8,958 nt of DNA from CAWHOW01 sp050013795 (GCA_050013795.1 JBEKEO010000125.1:1-8958); one strand, 5' to 3'. Counted from the stretch's first letter, positions 1-7,006 are shown. The notes: generated by a model from the letters alone, not told the origin. Numbers and translations are program-made.

Positions 1-1811
1 CCAACTACCAGCATAAACGGGATTTTCTGAAGCTCAGCATCACGAATTTTCTTACCCGTTTTTTCGTTCCTATCGTCAATGAGGGTGCGAATTTCGTAAT
101 TATTTAGCAAATTCAAAACATTTTTTGAATAATTCATGAATTTTTCACTGATTGGGATGATGATAGCCTGTTCTGGAGTGAGCCATAATGGGAACTTTCC
201 AGCACAATGCTCAAGCAAAACAGCAACAAACCGTTCCATCGATCCAAAAGGCGCCCTGTGTATCATAACAGGTCTATGCTTCTGATTATCGCTTCCTGTG
301 TATTCTAAATCAAATCGTTCTGGAAGATTGTAATCTACCTGAATAGTTCCAAGCTGCCATTTGCGACCAATTGCATCCTTCACCATGAAATCCATTTTCG
401 GACCGTAAAATGAAGCTTCTCCAATTTCAATGACTGTTCTCAATCCTTTTTCTTCCGCAGCTTCAACAATAGCTTTTTCTGATTTCTCCCAATTCTCATC
501 GCTGCCTATATACTTTTCTTTATCTTTAGGATCGCGTAATGAGATCTGAACCGTGTAATCTTTAAAATCAAGTGTTTTGAAAATATAAAGTACTATATCA
601 ATAACTCCCTTAAATTCTTCTTTCACCTGGTCAGGACGACAAAAGAGGTGAGCATCATCCTGAGTGAAACCGCGAACCCTTGTTAAACCATGCAATTCTC
701 CGCTTTGTTCATATCTGTATACTGTTCCGAATTCAGCATAACGTATAGGGAGATCTTTATAGGAATGTGGTTTACTTTTATAGATTTCGCAATGGTGCGG
801 ACAATTCATCGGCTTCAGGAAAAACTCCTCACCTTCCTGCGGTGTTGTAATCGGGTGGAACGAATCTTTCCCGTATTTTTCATAATGACCCGAAGTAACA
901 TAAAGGTCTTTAAGCCCGATATGAGGCGTGATCACCTGCATATATCCTGCTTTCTTCTGAACTTTCTTCAGAAATTGTTCTAATCTTGCCCTAAGCTCAG
1001 CTCCTTTTGGAAGCCACAAAGGAAGACCCAATCCTACTCTCTGCGAAAAGGTGAACAATTCAAGTTCTTTCCCAAGTTTACGATGATCGCGTTTTTTAGC
1101 CTCCTCAAGCAATACCAGGTATTCTTCTAATTCCTTTTGTTTAGGAAAAGAAATGCCATAAAGCCTTGTAAGTTGCTTTTTATGCTCATCGCCCCTCCAA
1201 TATGCACCGGCAACACTTAACAACTTTACGGCTTTTATATTTGCAGTATCCAGCAGATGAGGCCCCCTGCATAAATCGGTAAAGCTTCCCGATTCATAAA
1301 AGGTAATGGTTCCATCTTCCAAATCATTGATCAACTCAAGCTTATATGGGTCGCCTTTTTTAGTGAAATATTCTATCGCTTCCTTCTTGGATACCTCTTT
1401 CCTTTTGAATTGATTTTTATTTCTTGCAAGCTCTAGCATTTTATCTTCTATCTTTTTGAAATCTTCGGAAGAGACACATTGTTCGCCAAAATCAATATCA
1501 TAATAAAAGCCGTTTTCAATATTGGGACCTATTCCGAATTTCACTCCTGGGTATAACTGCTCTATTGCTTCTGCCATAAGATGTGCTGAAGAATGCCAAA
1601 AAGTTGCTTTTCCCTCATCATTGTCCCAAGTAAGAAGAACTAAAGAACTATCTGAATGTATTGGCAAAGATACGTCGCTTACCTCGCCGTTAATTTTTGC
1701 TGCAAGCACATTACGTGCAAGACCTTCACTAATACTTTTTGCTATTTCTATAGCTGAAACGCCTTCAGAATACTGTCTTACGGCATTATCAGGAAATGTT
1801 ATATTTATCAT
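1..1811 (-). CDS. thrS: Threonyl-tRNA synthetase, C-terminus cut by window edge
   Basis: Class II aminoacyl-tRNA synthetase that charges tRNA-Thr with threonine in the cytoplasm. About 603 residues are visible and the frame is open to base 1. The last visible residues (IPFMLVVG) match the anticodon-binding domain about 40 residues before the usual end. Domains in order: TGS (about 1-62); the editing domain with H73, H77, C181 and H185 (motifs HSSAH and CRGPH); the catalytic core with motif 2 Arg (R366) and motif 3 (GSMERF, R527); and the anticodon-binding domain from about 540. The zinc ligands C337 (MNCPHH), H388 (DDAHLF) and H518 (IHRAPFG) are all present and sit a few residues from the E. 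coli C334, H385 and H511. The start at 1811 is supported by the MINITFPD opening, an AAGGA at 1824-1828 (rather distant, 12 bases) and a promoter element just upstream. Nothing looks broken. In many bacteria infC-rpmI-rplT follow thrS; that region would lie beyond base 1. Confidence 0.98.
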   Translation of the reverse strand, partial: MINITFPDNAVRQYSEGVSAIEIAKSISEGLARNVLAAKINGEVSDVSLPIHSDSSLVLLTWDNDEGKATFWHSSAHLMAEAIEQLYPGVKFGIGPNIENGFYYDIDFGEQCVSSEDFKKIEDKMLELARNKNQFKRKEVSKKEAIEYFTKKGDPYKLELINDLEDGTITFYESGSFTDLCRGPHLLDTANIKAVKLLSVAGAYWRGDEHKKQLTRLYGISFPKQKELEEYLVLLEEAKKRDHRKLGKELELFTFSQRVGLGLPLWLPKGAELRARLEQFLKKVQKKAGYMQVITPHIGLKDLYVTSGHYEKYGKDSFHPITTPQEGEEFFLKPMNCPHHCEIYKSKPHSYKDLPIRYAEFGTVYRYEQSGELHGLTRVRGFTQDDAHLFCRPDQVKEEFKGVIDIVLYIFKTLDFKDYTVQISLRDPKDKEKYIGSDENWEKSEKAIVEAAEEKGLRTVIEIGEASFYGPKMDFMVKDAIGRKWQLGTIQVDYNLPERFDLEYTGSDNQKHRPVMIHRAPFGSMERFVAVLLEHCAGKFPLWLTPEQAIIIPISEKFMNYSKNVLNLLNNYEIRTLIDDRNEKTGKKIRDAELQKIPFMLVV

Positions 1812-1841
1812 TGCTTTATGAAATCCTTATTTAAAAGTGTG

Positions 1842-1849
1842 CAAAGATA
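1842..1849 (-). promoter_or_regulatory. Bacteroidota-type -7 promoter element for thrS
   Basis: Read on the minus strand this is TATCTTTG followed by C, an exact match to the TAnnTTTG element recognised by the Bacteroidota housekeeping sigma factor. It lies 30 bases upstream of the thrS ATG, which implies a leader of roughly 20-25 bases. That is too short for a T-box or an E. coli-like translational operator. No convincing -33 TTTG was found at the expected distance upstream. Confidence 0.6.
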
Positions 1850-1963
1850 AGGAAAAATATAATATTTAGATAGAGTTTAGCCATTGGAATTAATAAAGAG
1901 AAAAGAAATACTTAATCATTCATTTGAATTTCATCAATAATAATAAAAAATAAATATACTTAT

Positions 1964-1971
1964 TTTATTTG
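1964..1971 (+). promoter_or_regulatory. Possible -7 promoter element for the universal stress protein gene
   Basis: TTTATTTG followed by C matches TAnnTTTG with one mismatch and lies about 50 bases before the ATG at 2021. The surrounding 1812-2020 spacer is extremely AT-rich, so a one-mismatch match has little weight. No -33 element is visible. Apart from this and the thrS promoter, I see nothing in the spacer. Confidence 0.25.
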
Positions 1972-2020
1972 CGCATATAAGAAAATTATATAATTTTATC
2001 GATAATTAATCATAATTTTA

Positions 2021-2860
2021 ATGATAATGGAAGAAAAAAAGGAATATCCCATATTAGCTCCTTATGATTTTACATCTGTATCGGATGCTGCAGTTGACCA
2101 TGCAGCAAGATTTTCGCAATTAAGCGGACAGCCTGTAGTTGTTTTAAATGTTGTTGACCGTACTACACAAAAATTCCTTCGTCTTCATAACCAGATGGAG
2201 CAATTCCTGAATATCAAATTGAAAGACCTTTGCAATGATGTGGCAAACAAATACAAAATAAAAATAAGTTACATGGTTAGAAGGAGCGGTATATTATCAA
2301 TACGCAGGATAGCCGAAGAACTTCATGCTTCTTTTATGTTTATTGGAATAGACCAGCCTCATACCGTAGCCAGCAATGTATTTAAAGTTATAGCCCATTC
2401 TCCTGCTCCGGTTTTTGTAATTCAAAGCGATATTGAATGGAAAAAGATAGAAACTATTATTTTCCCTGTAGATGAATTTGAAGAAACAAGGCAAAAAACC
2501 GCCTGTGCTATTAAACTGGCAAGATTGAATAAAGCGATAATTAAATTGTTTTCCATTACACTTAATGAAAAAGAGCATCAAATATTACAAACTGTAAGAG
2601 TTAAACAAATTGAAAAAATGCTGTTGGAAAATGAGGTGCATTTCACCACGGAATACGCCAAACGTAATAAAAAAGATTTTCCCGACGAACTGCTTGAATA
2701 TGCTCAATCGAATAACACCGATATTTTCATACTGATGAAGACACCGCGAACATTTTTCCCCAATCTTTTTATTAGCAAACTTGATATAAAAATTCTCATG
2801 AACAGACTTAATATTCCTTCAATTTATGTTAACCCAAGGGATGTAGGGATATATAGATGA
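2021..2860 (+). CDS. Tandem universal stress protein (two UspA-like domains)
   Basis: Soluble cytoplasmic protein of 279 residues with two UspA-like alpha/beta domains, about residues 8-136 and 142-272. Each opens with a hydrophobic strand (YPILAPYDFT; TIIFPVDEFE). Each ends in a strand-helix-strand pattern typical of the family (SPAPVFVIQ; NIPSIYVNP). The ATP-binding loop of many Usp proteins (G-2x-G-9x-G-S/T) is absent from both. After the fourth strand, domain 1 has GIDQPHTVASNV and domain 2 has MKTPRTFFPNLF. It is therefore probably a non-nucleotide-binding or divergent Usp, and no specific stress role can be assigned. The start could be ATG 2021 or ATG 2027 (MEEKKEYP); neither has a Shine-Dalgarno site, as is usual in Bacteroidota. 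It is transcribed alone, divergently from thrS, and ends just before a bidirectional terminator. Confidence 0.85.
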   Translation: MIMEEKKEYPILAPYDFTSVSDAAVDHAARFSQLSGQPVVVLNVVDRTTQKFLRLHNQMEQFLNIKLKDLCNDVANKYKIKISYMVRRSGILSIRRIAEELHASFMFIGIDQPHTVASNVFKVIAHSPAPVFVIQSDIEWKKIETIIFPVDEFEETRQKTACAIKLARLNKAIIKLFSITLNEKEHQILQTVRVKQIEKMLLENEVHFTTEYAKRNKKDFPDELLEYAQSNNTDIFILMKTPRTFFPNLFISKLDIKILMNRLNIPSIYVNPRDVGIYR

Positions 2861-2881
2861 TTTTGCAATACTCATATTAAC

Positions 2882-2909
2882 AAAAAAGCGCATCGTAATG
2901 CGCTTTTTT
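2882..2909. terminator. Bidirectional rho-independent terminator
   Basis: A perfect 12-bp inverted repeat: an A6-GCGCAT arm (2882-2893), a CGTA loop and an ATGCGC-T6 arm (2898-2909), followed by two more T bases. The GC core flanked by A and T runs gives a U-tract on transcripts read from either side. It lies between two convergent genes, 21 bases after the universal stress protein stop and 17 bases after the MORN-protein stop, so it can end both the plus-strand gene and the minus-strand four-gene operon. Confidence 0.9.
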
Positions 2910-2926
2910 TTGTTTTATTCTGACGA

Positions 2927-3775
2927 CTACTTTCTCTCAACGCCATCCTTAAAATTGGTAGTCTTTATTAAAACACCCTTTTCGTCGTATTCAATCCATT
3001 TGCCTTCTTTGTGGCCCTTAATATAATTGCCGTTAATCTTTAATAATTTTGTTCCTTCAGGGGTTACATCAGTTGGCTTTTTATTGGCTGGCTCGGCAGG
3101 TGTGGCGGGTTTTGCAGCCACCAGCAAAGTATCGAAATATTCCTTGTAAACACCGTTTTCCACATTATTTACAAAAGGGGTTTCGCTCTGTACATTACCG
3201 CTGGCATAATAGGTTTTATTTATTCCATCAAACTTTCCGTTCTTATAAGGGTATTCAGCCAGCAGTTTACCGTCGGTATTATACCATTTTGAAACACCGT
3301 CGCGCTCGCCGTTAACATAAATACCCTCTTCCTGTATCTTGCTGGTGCTTTCATAGTAAGTTTTCTTCACCCCGTTCAATATGCCTTTTTTATAATACGA
3401 TTCGCTGATAAGCCTTGCCCCTGTTGCATACGATCGCTGAACACCATCCAGCATATCATTTTTATAATTGGCTTCTGCCTTATAATAACCGTTATCGTCA
3501 ATAACTATGGTAACACCGTCCTTTTTTCCGTCGGCATACGATTCTACCTTAGTCACATTGCCCTTGTTGTTATAGGTTGCCCAGGTGCCGTCCTTTAAAT
3601 TGTCCTCATAATTGCCTTTTAAAAGGGCGCCGTTCACGGTTTCCTCCCAGTATCCCTGCTTCATTCCTTTCGAATCGGTTTTATTCAGTGTATCGCCATT
3701 CACTACTTTTACTGTTTGTCCGAACGAGATAACCGATAGTGAAGTTGCCAATAAAAACACATTCAGCTTTTTCAT
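2927..3775 (-). CDS. Secreted MORN-repeat (YwqK-like) protein
   Basis: Exported protein of about 282 residues. A Sec signal peptide (KK, then a hydrophobic stretch ending VISFGQ) is followed by about nine degenerate MORN_2-type repeats of about 24 residues with the pattern G-x-[KW]-x-x-Y...G-x-[LV]...Y-K-x-G-x-x-[DN]. Counting from the upstream ATG at 3778, repeats begin near residues 42, 64, 88, 112, 136, 161, 185, 209 and 259. The 50-residue last step holds an insert of about 26 residues rich in Pro, Ala and Lys (around 220-243). I prefer the ATG at 3775 because a strong AAGGAG (3781-3786) lies 5 bases before it but only 2 bases before the ATG at 3778. It is the last gene of the operon and has the only strong Shine-Dalgarno site there. 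Databases often label such proteins 'YwqK family antitoxin', but nothing here shows a toxin partner. Beta-hairpin repeat surfaces of this kind usually serve binding; the ligand is unknown. Confidence 0.85.
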   Translation of the reverse strand: MKKLNVFLLATSLSVISFGQTVKVVNGDTLNKTDSKGMKQGYWEETVNGALLKGNYEDNLKDGTWATYNNKGNVTKVESYADGKKDGVTIVIDDNGYYKAEANYKNDMLDGVQRSYATGARLISESYYKKGILNGVKKTYYESTSKIQEEGIYVNGERDGVSKWYNTDGKLLAEYPYKNGKFDGINKTYYASGNVQSETPFVNNVENGVYKEYFDTLLVAAKPATPAEPANKKPTDVTPEGTKLLKINGNYIKGHKEGKWIEYDEKGVLIKTTNFKDGVERK

Positions 3776-3780
3776 CATAA

Positions 3781-3786
3781 CTCCTT
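3781..3786 (-). promoter_or_regulatory. Strong Shine-Dalgarno site deciding the MORN-gene start
   Basis: AAGGAG on the minus strand lies in the short gap after the zinc-ribbon gene. Two in-frame ATG codons follow directly (3778 and 3775); the 5-base spacing favours the second. The other genes of this operon have no recognisable site, so the last gene may be translated at a different rate from the three before it. Confidence 0.65.
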
Positions 3787-3793
3787 TCTTTTA

Positions 3794-4912
3794 TTATTTA
3801 CCAAAATGTTTATACAATATAATAAGGCCTGCAATTACCACTATAACACCTAACGAGAAGAGGATGATCTTCCATGCGCTCCACGGGCGTTCGCCCTGTA
3901 CATGACCTGTGCGGCCATTTATCAAAAAATGGTACACCTTGTTTTTGAAATTATAAGCGCTTATCCAGATAGGTAAAAGGATATGTTTAAATGTAATATC
4001 ATTATATATCGAACTAACCGAGATTACACGCTGCTCATCGCCGCCAATATCTTTTCTTACCGCTTCATGAATAATTCCATCCATGATGGATTTAGCTTTT
4101 TCAAAGCCCTGCTTCACATCCACCTGGTAGCTTTCGGTACGGAAACCGCTCAGGAATTTATCATCATATGGCATAAGGTTCTTCAGGTCCCATGGTTCAA
4201 GCTTTTCAGCATATTTAGTGGGCAACGAATTACTGGCTATGACCAGAACATTATCGAATGAATTATTTACAGTCCCCGACACAAACTGCCAGCTTGTTCT
4301 TCTCACTTCCCTTGTTTTGGTTACCGTCTGGCCATTTTCAGTCTCGGTATATTCTTCCGTTTCATAATAATAGGTTCCTCTTTCGCCTGTATAAGAACTT
4401 ACAGTGTTGGAATCGTATGTCCAGTAGGGAATGTACATTCCATTGAATTTATCAGTGCTGTTAACGCATTTTTTCAAAGCATTTGGGGCAAACCACAGTT
4501 TTTTGAGCCAATCGCGAAACAGTTCAAATCCTTTCTTCTGATCAATGGCAAAAGGCAGCAGTGACTTTGGCTTCAGTATGCTGCTGGTACTTCCGCTAGT
4601 TACTACAATACTCGTTCCGCAGAAAGGACATAGATCACTGGTTATATTAGGCCTTAATGTAGTAGAAGCCCCGCAACTCGTGCATTTTACCGTAACAATA
4701 TCCTGCTTTTCTTCACTCGAAAGCTTATTATTGATGAACGAAACAAAATCAATTTCTTCAACCTTCGCATCGGACTTGGCAATCTCGTTCAACGCACCGC
4801 AATACTGGCATTTTAGCGAGGTAGTCCCCGGCAAATAGGTAAGAAATGCACCACATTCTTTGCATTTCAATTGCTGATTGGTTGTGGTTTCGGGAATATC
4901 AATATCTGTCAT
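3794..4912 (-). CDS. Double zinc-ribbon protein with C-terminal membrane anchor
   Basis: Protein of 372 residues with no signal peptide. Two N-terminal zinc ribbons have identical geometry: C17-x2-C20-x14-C35-x2-C38 and C77-x2-C80-x14-C95-x2-C98, each ending in a CG knuckle. A central alpha/beta region follows (about 112-335, including the WTYDSNT and tyrosine-rich YYYETEEYTE stretches). A single strongly hydrophobic segment (about 347-366, ILFSLGVIVVIAGLIILY) lies almost at the end, leaving five residues after it. This suggests a tail-anchored inner-membrane protein with its ribbons in the cytoplasm. Such proteins are sometimes annotated 'TFIIB-type zinc ribbon' or wrongly as PriA helicase; no helicase motifs are present. 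The arrangement recalls the membrane-bound zinc-ribbon partners of PspA and SPFH proteins in Firmicutes (YdjG/YdjH), an architectural comparison only. It starts 9 bases after the preceding gene's stop, without a Shine-Dalgarno site. Confidence 0.8.
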   Translation of the reverse strand: MTDIDIPETTTNQQLKCKECGAFLTYLPGTTSLKCQYCGALNEIAKSDAKVEEIDFVSFINNKLSSEEKQDIVTVKCTSCGASTTLRPNITSDLCPFCGTSIVVTSGSTSSILKPKSLLPFAIDQKKGFELFRDWLKKLWFAPNALKKCVNSTDKFNGMYIPYWTYDSNTVSSYTGERGTYYYETEEYTETENGQTVTKTREVRRTSWQFVSGTVNNSFDNVLVIASNSLPTKYAEKLEPWDLKNLMPYDDKFLSGFRTESYQVDVKQGFEKAKSIMDGIIHEAVRKDIGGDEQRVISVSSIYNDITFKHILLPIWISAYNFKNKVYHFLINGRTGHVQGERPWSAWKIILFSLGVIVVIAGLIILYKHFGK

Positions 4913-4921
4913 AATAAAAAT

Positions 4922-5716
4922 TTAAAATTTAATTTTAATGTATCTTTTTTTAAACTTACTGAAATCTGAAATGCCATTTTGATATAATTCATCTAAATTA
5001 AAAAATATTTGTTCCGAAAAAATGGTATTGTTATTGAACCATTTTGTGGTAGTTGGAATCCAGTTTGTTTTTCTGTTATCCCACGCCCATTCCATATCCA
5101 TTTCACTGCTGCCAATTTTCGTTAACCTGTAATAACAATCTAAGAAAATAGGCAAACCGTTTGAAAACGAGAAAACATATTTATAATCAGGAGAAAATGC
5201 CGGATAAATCGGCATGTTAAGCATATTATATCTTTTACCTGTTTTTTCATTTATAAAAACTATTGCTGAACCTTCTTCAAAATATTCAATCAGCAAATAA
5301 TATCCAATGTTATTATAATACTTTATGAAGTTATATTTATTTGAAATATATCCCAGCCCTTTTGTAGAATTCCATAGCGAATCATTCAGGATGTATTCCA
5401 ATCTATCGTTTGCCACAGAGTCTATTAATTCAACTGTTCCATTTTCAAGTTTAAGAAACAGCTTCCATTTATCGCGCCACACCCTGCTTTTGCTTTCGGC
5501 TATCTTTGTTTTTTCAATGCTATCGCATGGAAAACAATCGGGTAGATCAATGTTTGTCGAAGGAACAGCATTAAATTCTTTTTCGGTGATGGTACTAATG
5601 CGGATTTCTTTACCATTAACAATTACAAGCGAATCCTTAAAGTCACCTTGCCCGAAACATAGCAACGAAGGAAAGAATAAATAAACAAAGTGAGCTATTT
5701 TCTTTCTACTCAACAT
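4922..5716 (-). CDS. Unrecognised secreted protein
   Basis: I do not recognise this 264-residue protein. A basic N-terminus (LSRKK) and hydrophobic core ending LLCFGQ form a likely Sec signal peptide cleaved near residue 23; C20 is not in a good lipobox. The mature part has a C61-x2-C64 pair (CFPC) in a disulfide-friendly position. A central segment (about 137-190) looks like beta-propeller strands: YYLLIEYFEEGSAIVFI, then a turn ENEKTG-like (NEKTGK), then AFSPDYKYVFSFSNG, similar to the SPDGKY motif of TolB/WD40-like repeats. The C-terminal part is rich in Trp, Phe and Asn and ends in a basic tail. By eye the gene is more AT-rich than the SPFH and MORN genes beside it. It lies between the SPFH gene (30-base gap) and the zinc-ribbon gene (9-base gap), so it is probably co-transcribed. 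It may be a periplasmic or surface sensor or a late insertion; function unknown. Confidence 0.75.
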   Translation of the reverse strand: MLSRKKIAHFVYLFFPSLLCFGQGDFKDSLVIVNGKEIRISTITEKEFNAVPSTNIDLPDCFPCDSIEKTKIAESKSRVWRDKWKLFLKLENGTVELIDSVANDRLEYILNDSLWNSTKGLGYISNKYNFIKYYNNIGYYLLIEYFEEGSAIVFINEKTGKRYNMLNMPIYPAFSPDYKYVFSFSNGLPIFLDCYYRLTKIGSSEMDMEWAWDNRKTNWIPTTTKWFNNNTIFSEQIFFNLDELYQNGISDFSKFKKRYIKIKF

Positions 5717-5746
5717 AGAAATATCAAAGCAGAAAATTATTCCCCG

Positions 5747-6856
5747 TTATTGCTGTGGAACCTGTGGTGGCAATGGCGGGGGAACCGGTACAAACAACTT
5801 AGCCACTTCAGGAACCTGCCCTGCTGCAGTCCATGCTGCCATACCATTCTTCCAAATTAATGTATCTTTTGTCAACTGGTTGTTTTGTATCATTTGCATA
5901 AGCTGCTGCTCACCAAAAGGCCCCGTCTGCTGACCGTTAACCGCAACATAGAACTGTGCCAGTGGCGGAGGAGTTTGCTGCTGCTGGTTCACATTCTGAT
6001 TTTGGTTCATATTTTGCCCCATCTGGTTTGCCATGGCAAAACCCATTCCCATGCCTATACCCGCTCCTGCATTGCCTCCGGGATTTTTAGCAGCTTCTTC
6101 AATACCAATAGCGGTCTCATATTGTGTAAAAGCGCCCAGATTCCCGATAACACCCATGCTGGTACGTTTATCCATAGCGGCTTCAACATCGGGCGGAAGA
6201 GAAATATTTTCAACCAGGAATTTTGTAAGCTCAATGCCATAATCCCCGAATTCAGGGCCAATCTTTTCAAAAACAAATTTTGAAAGATTATCATAATTGG
6301 ATGCAAGGTCAAGTACAGGAATCTTGCTTTGACCAAGAATATTGGTGAAGCGGGTAATGGTAATGTCTTTCAACTGTTCAGTTATTTTATCAGTAGTGAA
6401 AGTTCCATCAGTACCTGCCACTTCCTTAATGAATTTAACGGGGTCTTTGATTTTAAATGCATAATTGCCGAATGCCCTTATGCGCACCACACCAAACTCA
6501 GCATCGCGCATCATAATAGGATTCTTTGTTCCCCATTTCTGGTCAGTAAAGTTTTTGGTATTGCAGAAATACACTTCGGCAAGGAAAGGACTGTGGAAAC
6601 CGTATTTCCATCCTTTCAATGTGGTGAGAATAGGCATGTTCTCTGTTTCAAGAGTATGTATGCCCGGCTGAAACACATCAGCTACCTGTCCTTCATTTAT
6701 GAATACTGCTACCTGCGATTCCCTTACAGTGAGTTTTGCACCGTACTTGATTTCGTTGTTGTAGCGATCAAAACGATGTATCATTGTATCATTAGATGGA
6801 TCTAACCATTCAATGATATCTATAAATTCGCCTTTTATTTTATCTAATAGTCCCAT
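5747..6856 (-). CDS. SPFH (virion core-type) protein with C-terminal GYF_2 domain
   Basis: Protein of 369 residues, first gene of the operon. The opening MGLLDKIKGEFIDIIEWLD is an amphipathic stretch typical of the YdjI-like 'virion core' SPFH branch, not a transmembrane helix. The SPFH/band-7 core spans about 35-235 (VRESQVAVFINEGQVADVF, QPGIHTLET, FGVVRIRAFGNYAFKIKDP, LPPDVEAAMDKRTSMG). A flexible Gly/Met then Asn/Gln-rich linker (about 258-300) leads to a GYF_2 domain (about 301-355: FYVAVNGQQTGPFGEQQL, TLIWKNGMAAWTAAGQVPEV). It ends in a proline-rich tail (PVPPPLPPQVPQQ). Bacillus YdjI-type relatives carry a zinc ribbon at the C-terminus; here GYF_2 takes that place. SPFH proteins oligomerise on membranes, and GYF_2 is presumed to bind protein partners. 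The zinc-ribbon membrane protein encoded two genes downstream is the obvious candidate. The start at 6856 is supported by the conserved opening and a promoter element 28 bases upstream; there is no Shine-Dalgarno site. Confidence 0.9.
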   Translation of the reverse strand: MGLLDKIKGEFIDIIEWLDPSNDTMIHRFDRYNNEIKYGAKLTVRESQVAVFINEGQVADVFQPGIHTLETENMPILTTLKGWKYGFHSPFLAEVYFCNTKNFTDQKWGTKNPIMMRDAEFGVVRIRAFGNYAFKIKDPVKFIKEVAGTDGTFTTDKITEQLKDITITRFTNILGQSKIPVLDLASNYDNLSKFVFEKIGPEFGDYGIELTKFLVENISLPPDVEAAMDKRTSMGVIGNLGAFTQYETAIGIEEAAKNPGGNAGAGIGMGMGFAMANQMGQNMNQNQNVNQQQQTPPPLAQFYVAVNGQQTGPFGEQQLMQMIQNNQLTKDTLIWKNGMAAWTAAGQVPEVAKLFVPVPPPLPPQVPQQ

Positions 6857-6883
6857 GTTTTAAATTTTTAGATTTATAAATAG

Positions 6884-6891
6884 CAAAAATA
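6884..6891 (-). promoter_or_regulatory. Bacteroidota-type -7 promoter element for the SPFH operon
   Basis: Read on the minus strand this is TATTTTTG followed by C, an exact TAnnTTTG match. It lies 27 bases before the SPFH ATG and implies a leader of about 20 bases. It is the only good promoter candidate before the four genes, supporting a single transcript ending at the hairpin at 2882-2909. No clear -33 element was seen, and the local sequence is AT-rich. Confidence 0.5.
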
Positions 6892-7006
6892 GACAAAAAG
6901 AATCTTTGCATAAAATTTATTTATTATTAAAAAAAGTTAAACGATGACTACTAGGAAATAAGTTAAGCTTTATCAATCATACATTAGATAATTAATTAAA
7001 TATTTC

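Noticed and set aside
690..1821. Two open frames of about 97-99 codons on the plus strand within thrS.
   Set aside because: The opposite strand encodes a continuous threonyl-tRNA synthetase with all catalytic and zinc residues; these frames are its shadows.
1812..2020. Possible T-box or thrS operator in the leader.
   Set aside because: The predicted promoter leaves only about 20-25 transcribed bases before the thrS ATG, and no hairpin or T-box motif is visible.
2927..3775. Reading the MORN protein as the antitoxin of a toxin-antitoxin pair.
   Set aside because: The label comes from YwqK family naming. The protein has a signal peptide, and none of the neighbouring genes looks like a toxin.
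3794..4912. Primosomal helicase (PriA) assignment for the zinc-ribbon protein.
   Set aside because: Only cysteine motifs are shared; there are no Walker A or B helicase motifs, and a C-terminal membrane segment is present.
5325..5684. A 119-codon open frame on the plus strand opposite the unrecognised secreted gene.
   Set aside because: The minus-strand frame is longer, has a signal peptide and fits the operon; the plus-strand product has no recognisable domain, promoter or ribosome site.
5650..5716. Lipoprotein signal around C20 of the unrecognised secreted protein.
   Set aside because: The residues before the cysteine are S-L-L rather than a small residue at -1, and a cleaved FGQ-type signal peptide fits better.
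6329..6805. A 158-codon open frame on the plus strand opposite the SPFH gene.
   Set aside because: It lies wholly inside a well-supported SPFH gene; its Cys/His/Phe-rich product resembles a complement-strand artefact and no family.
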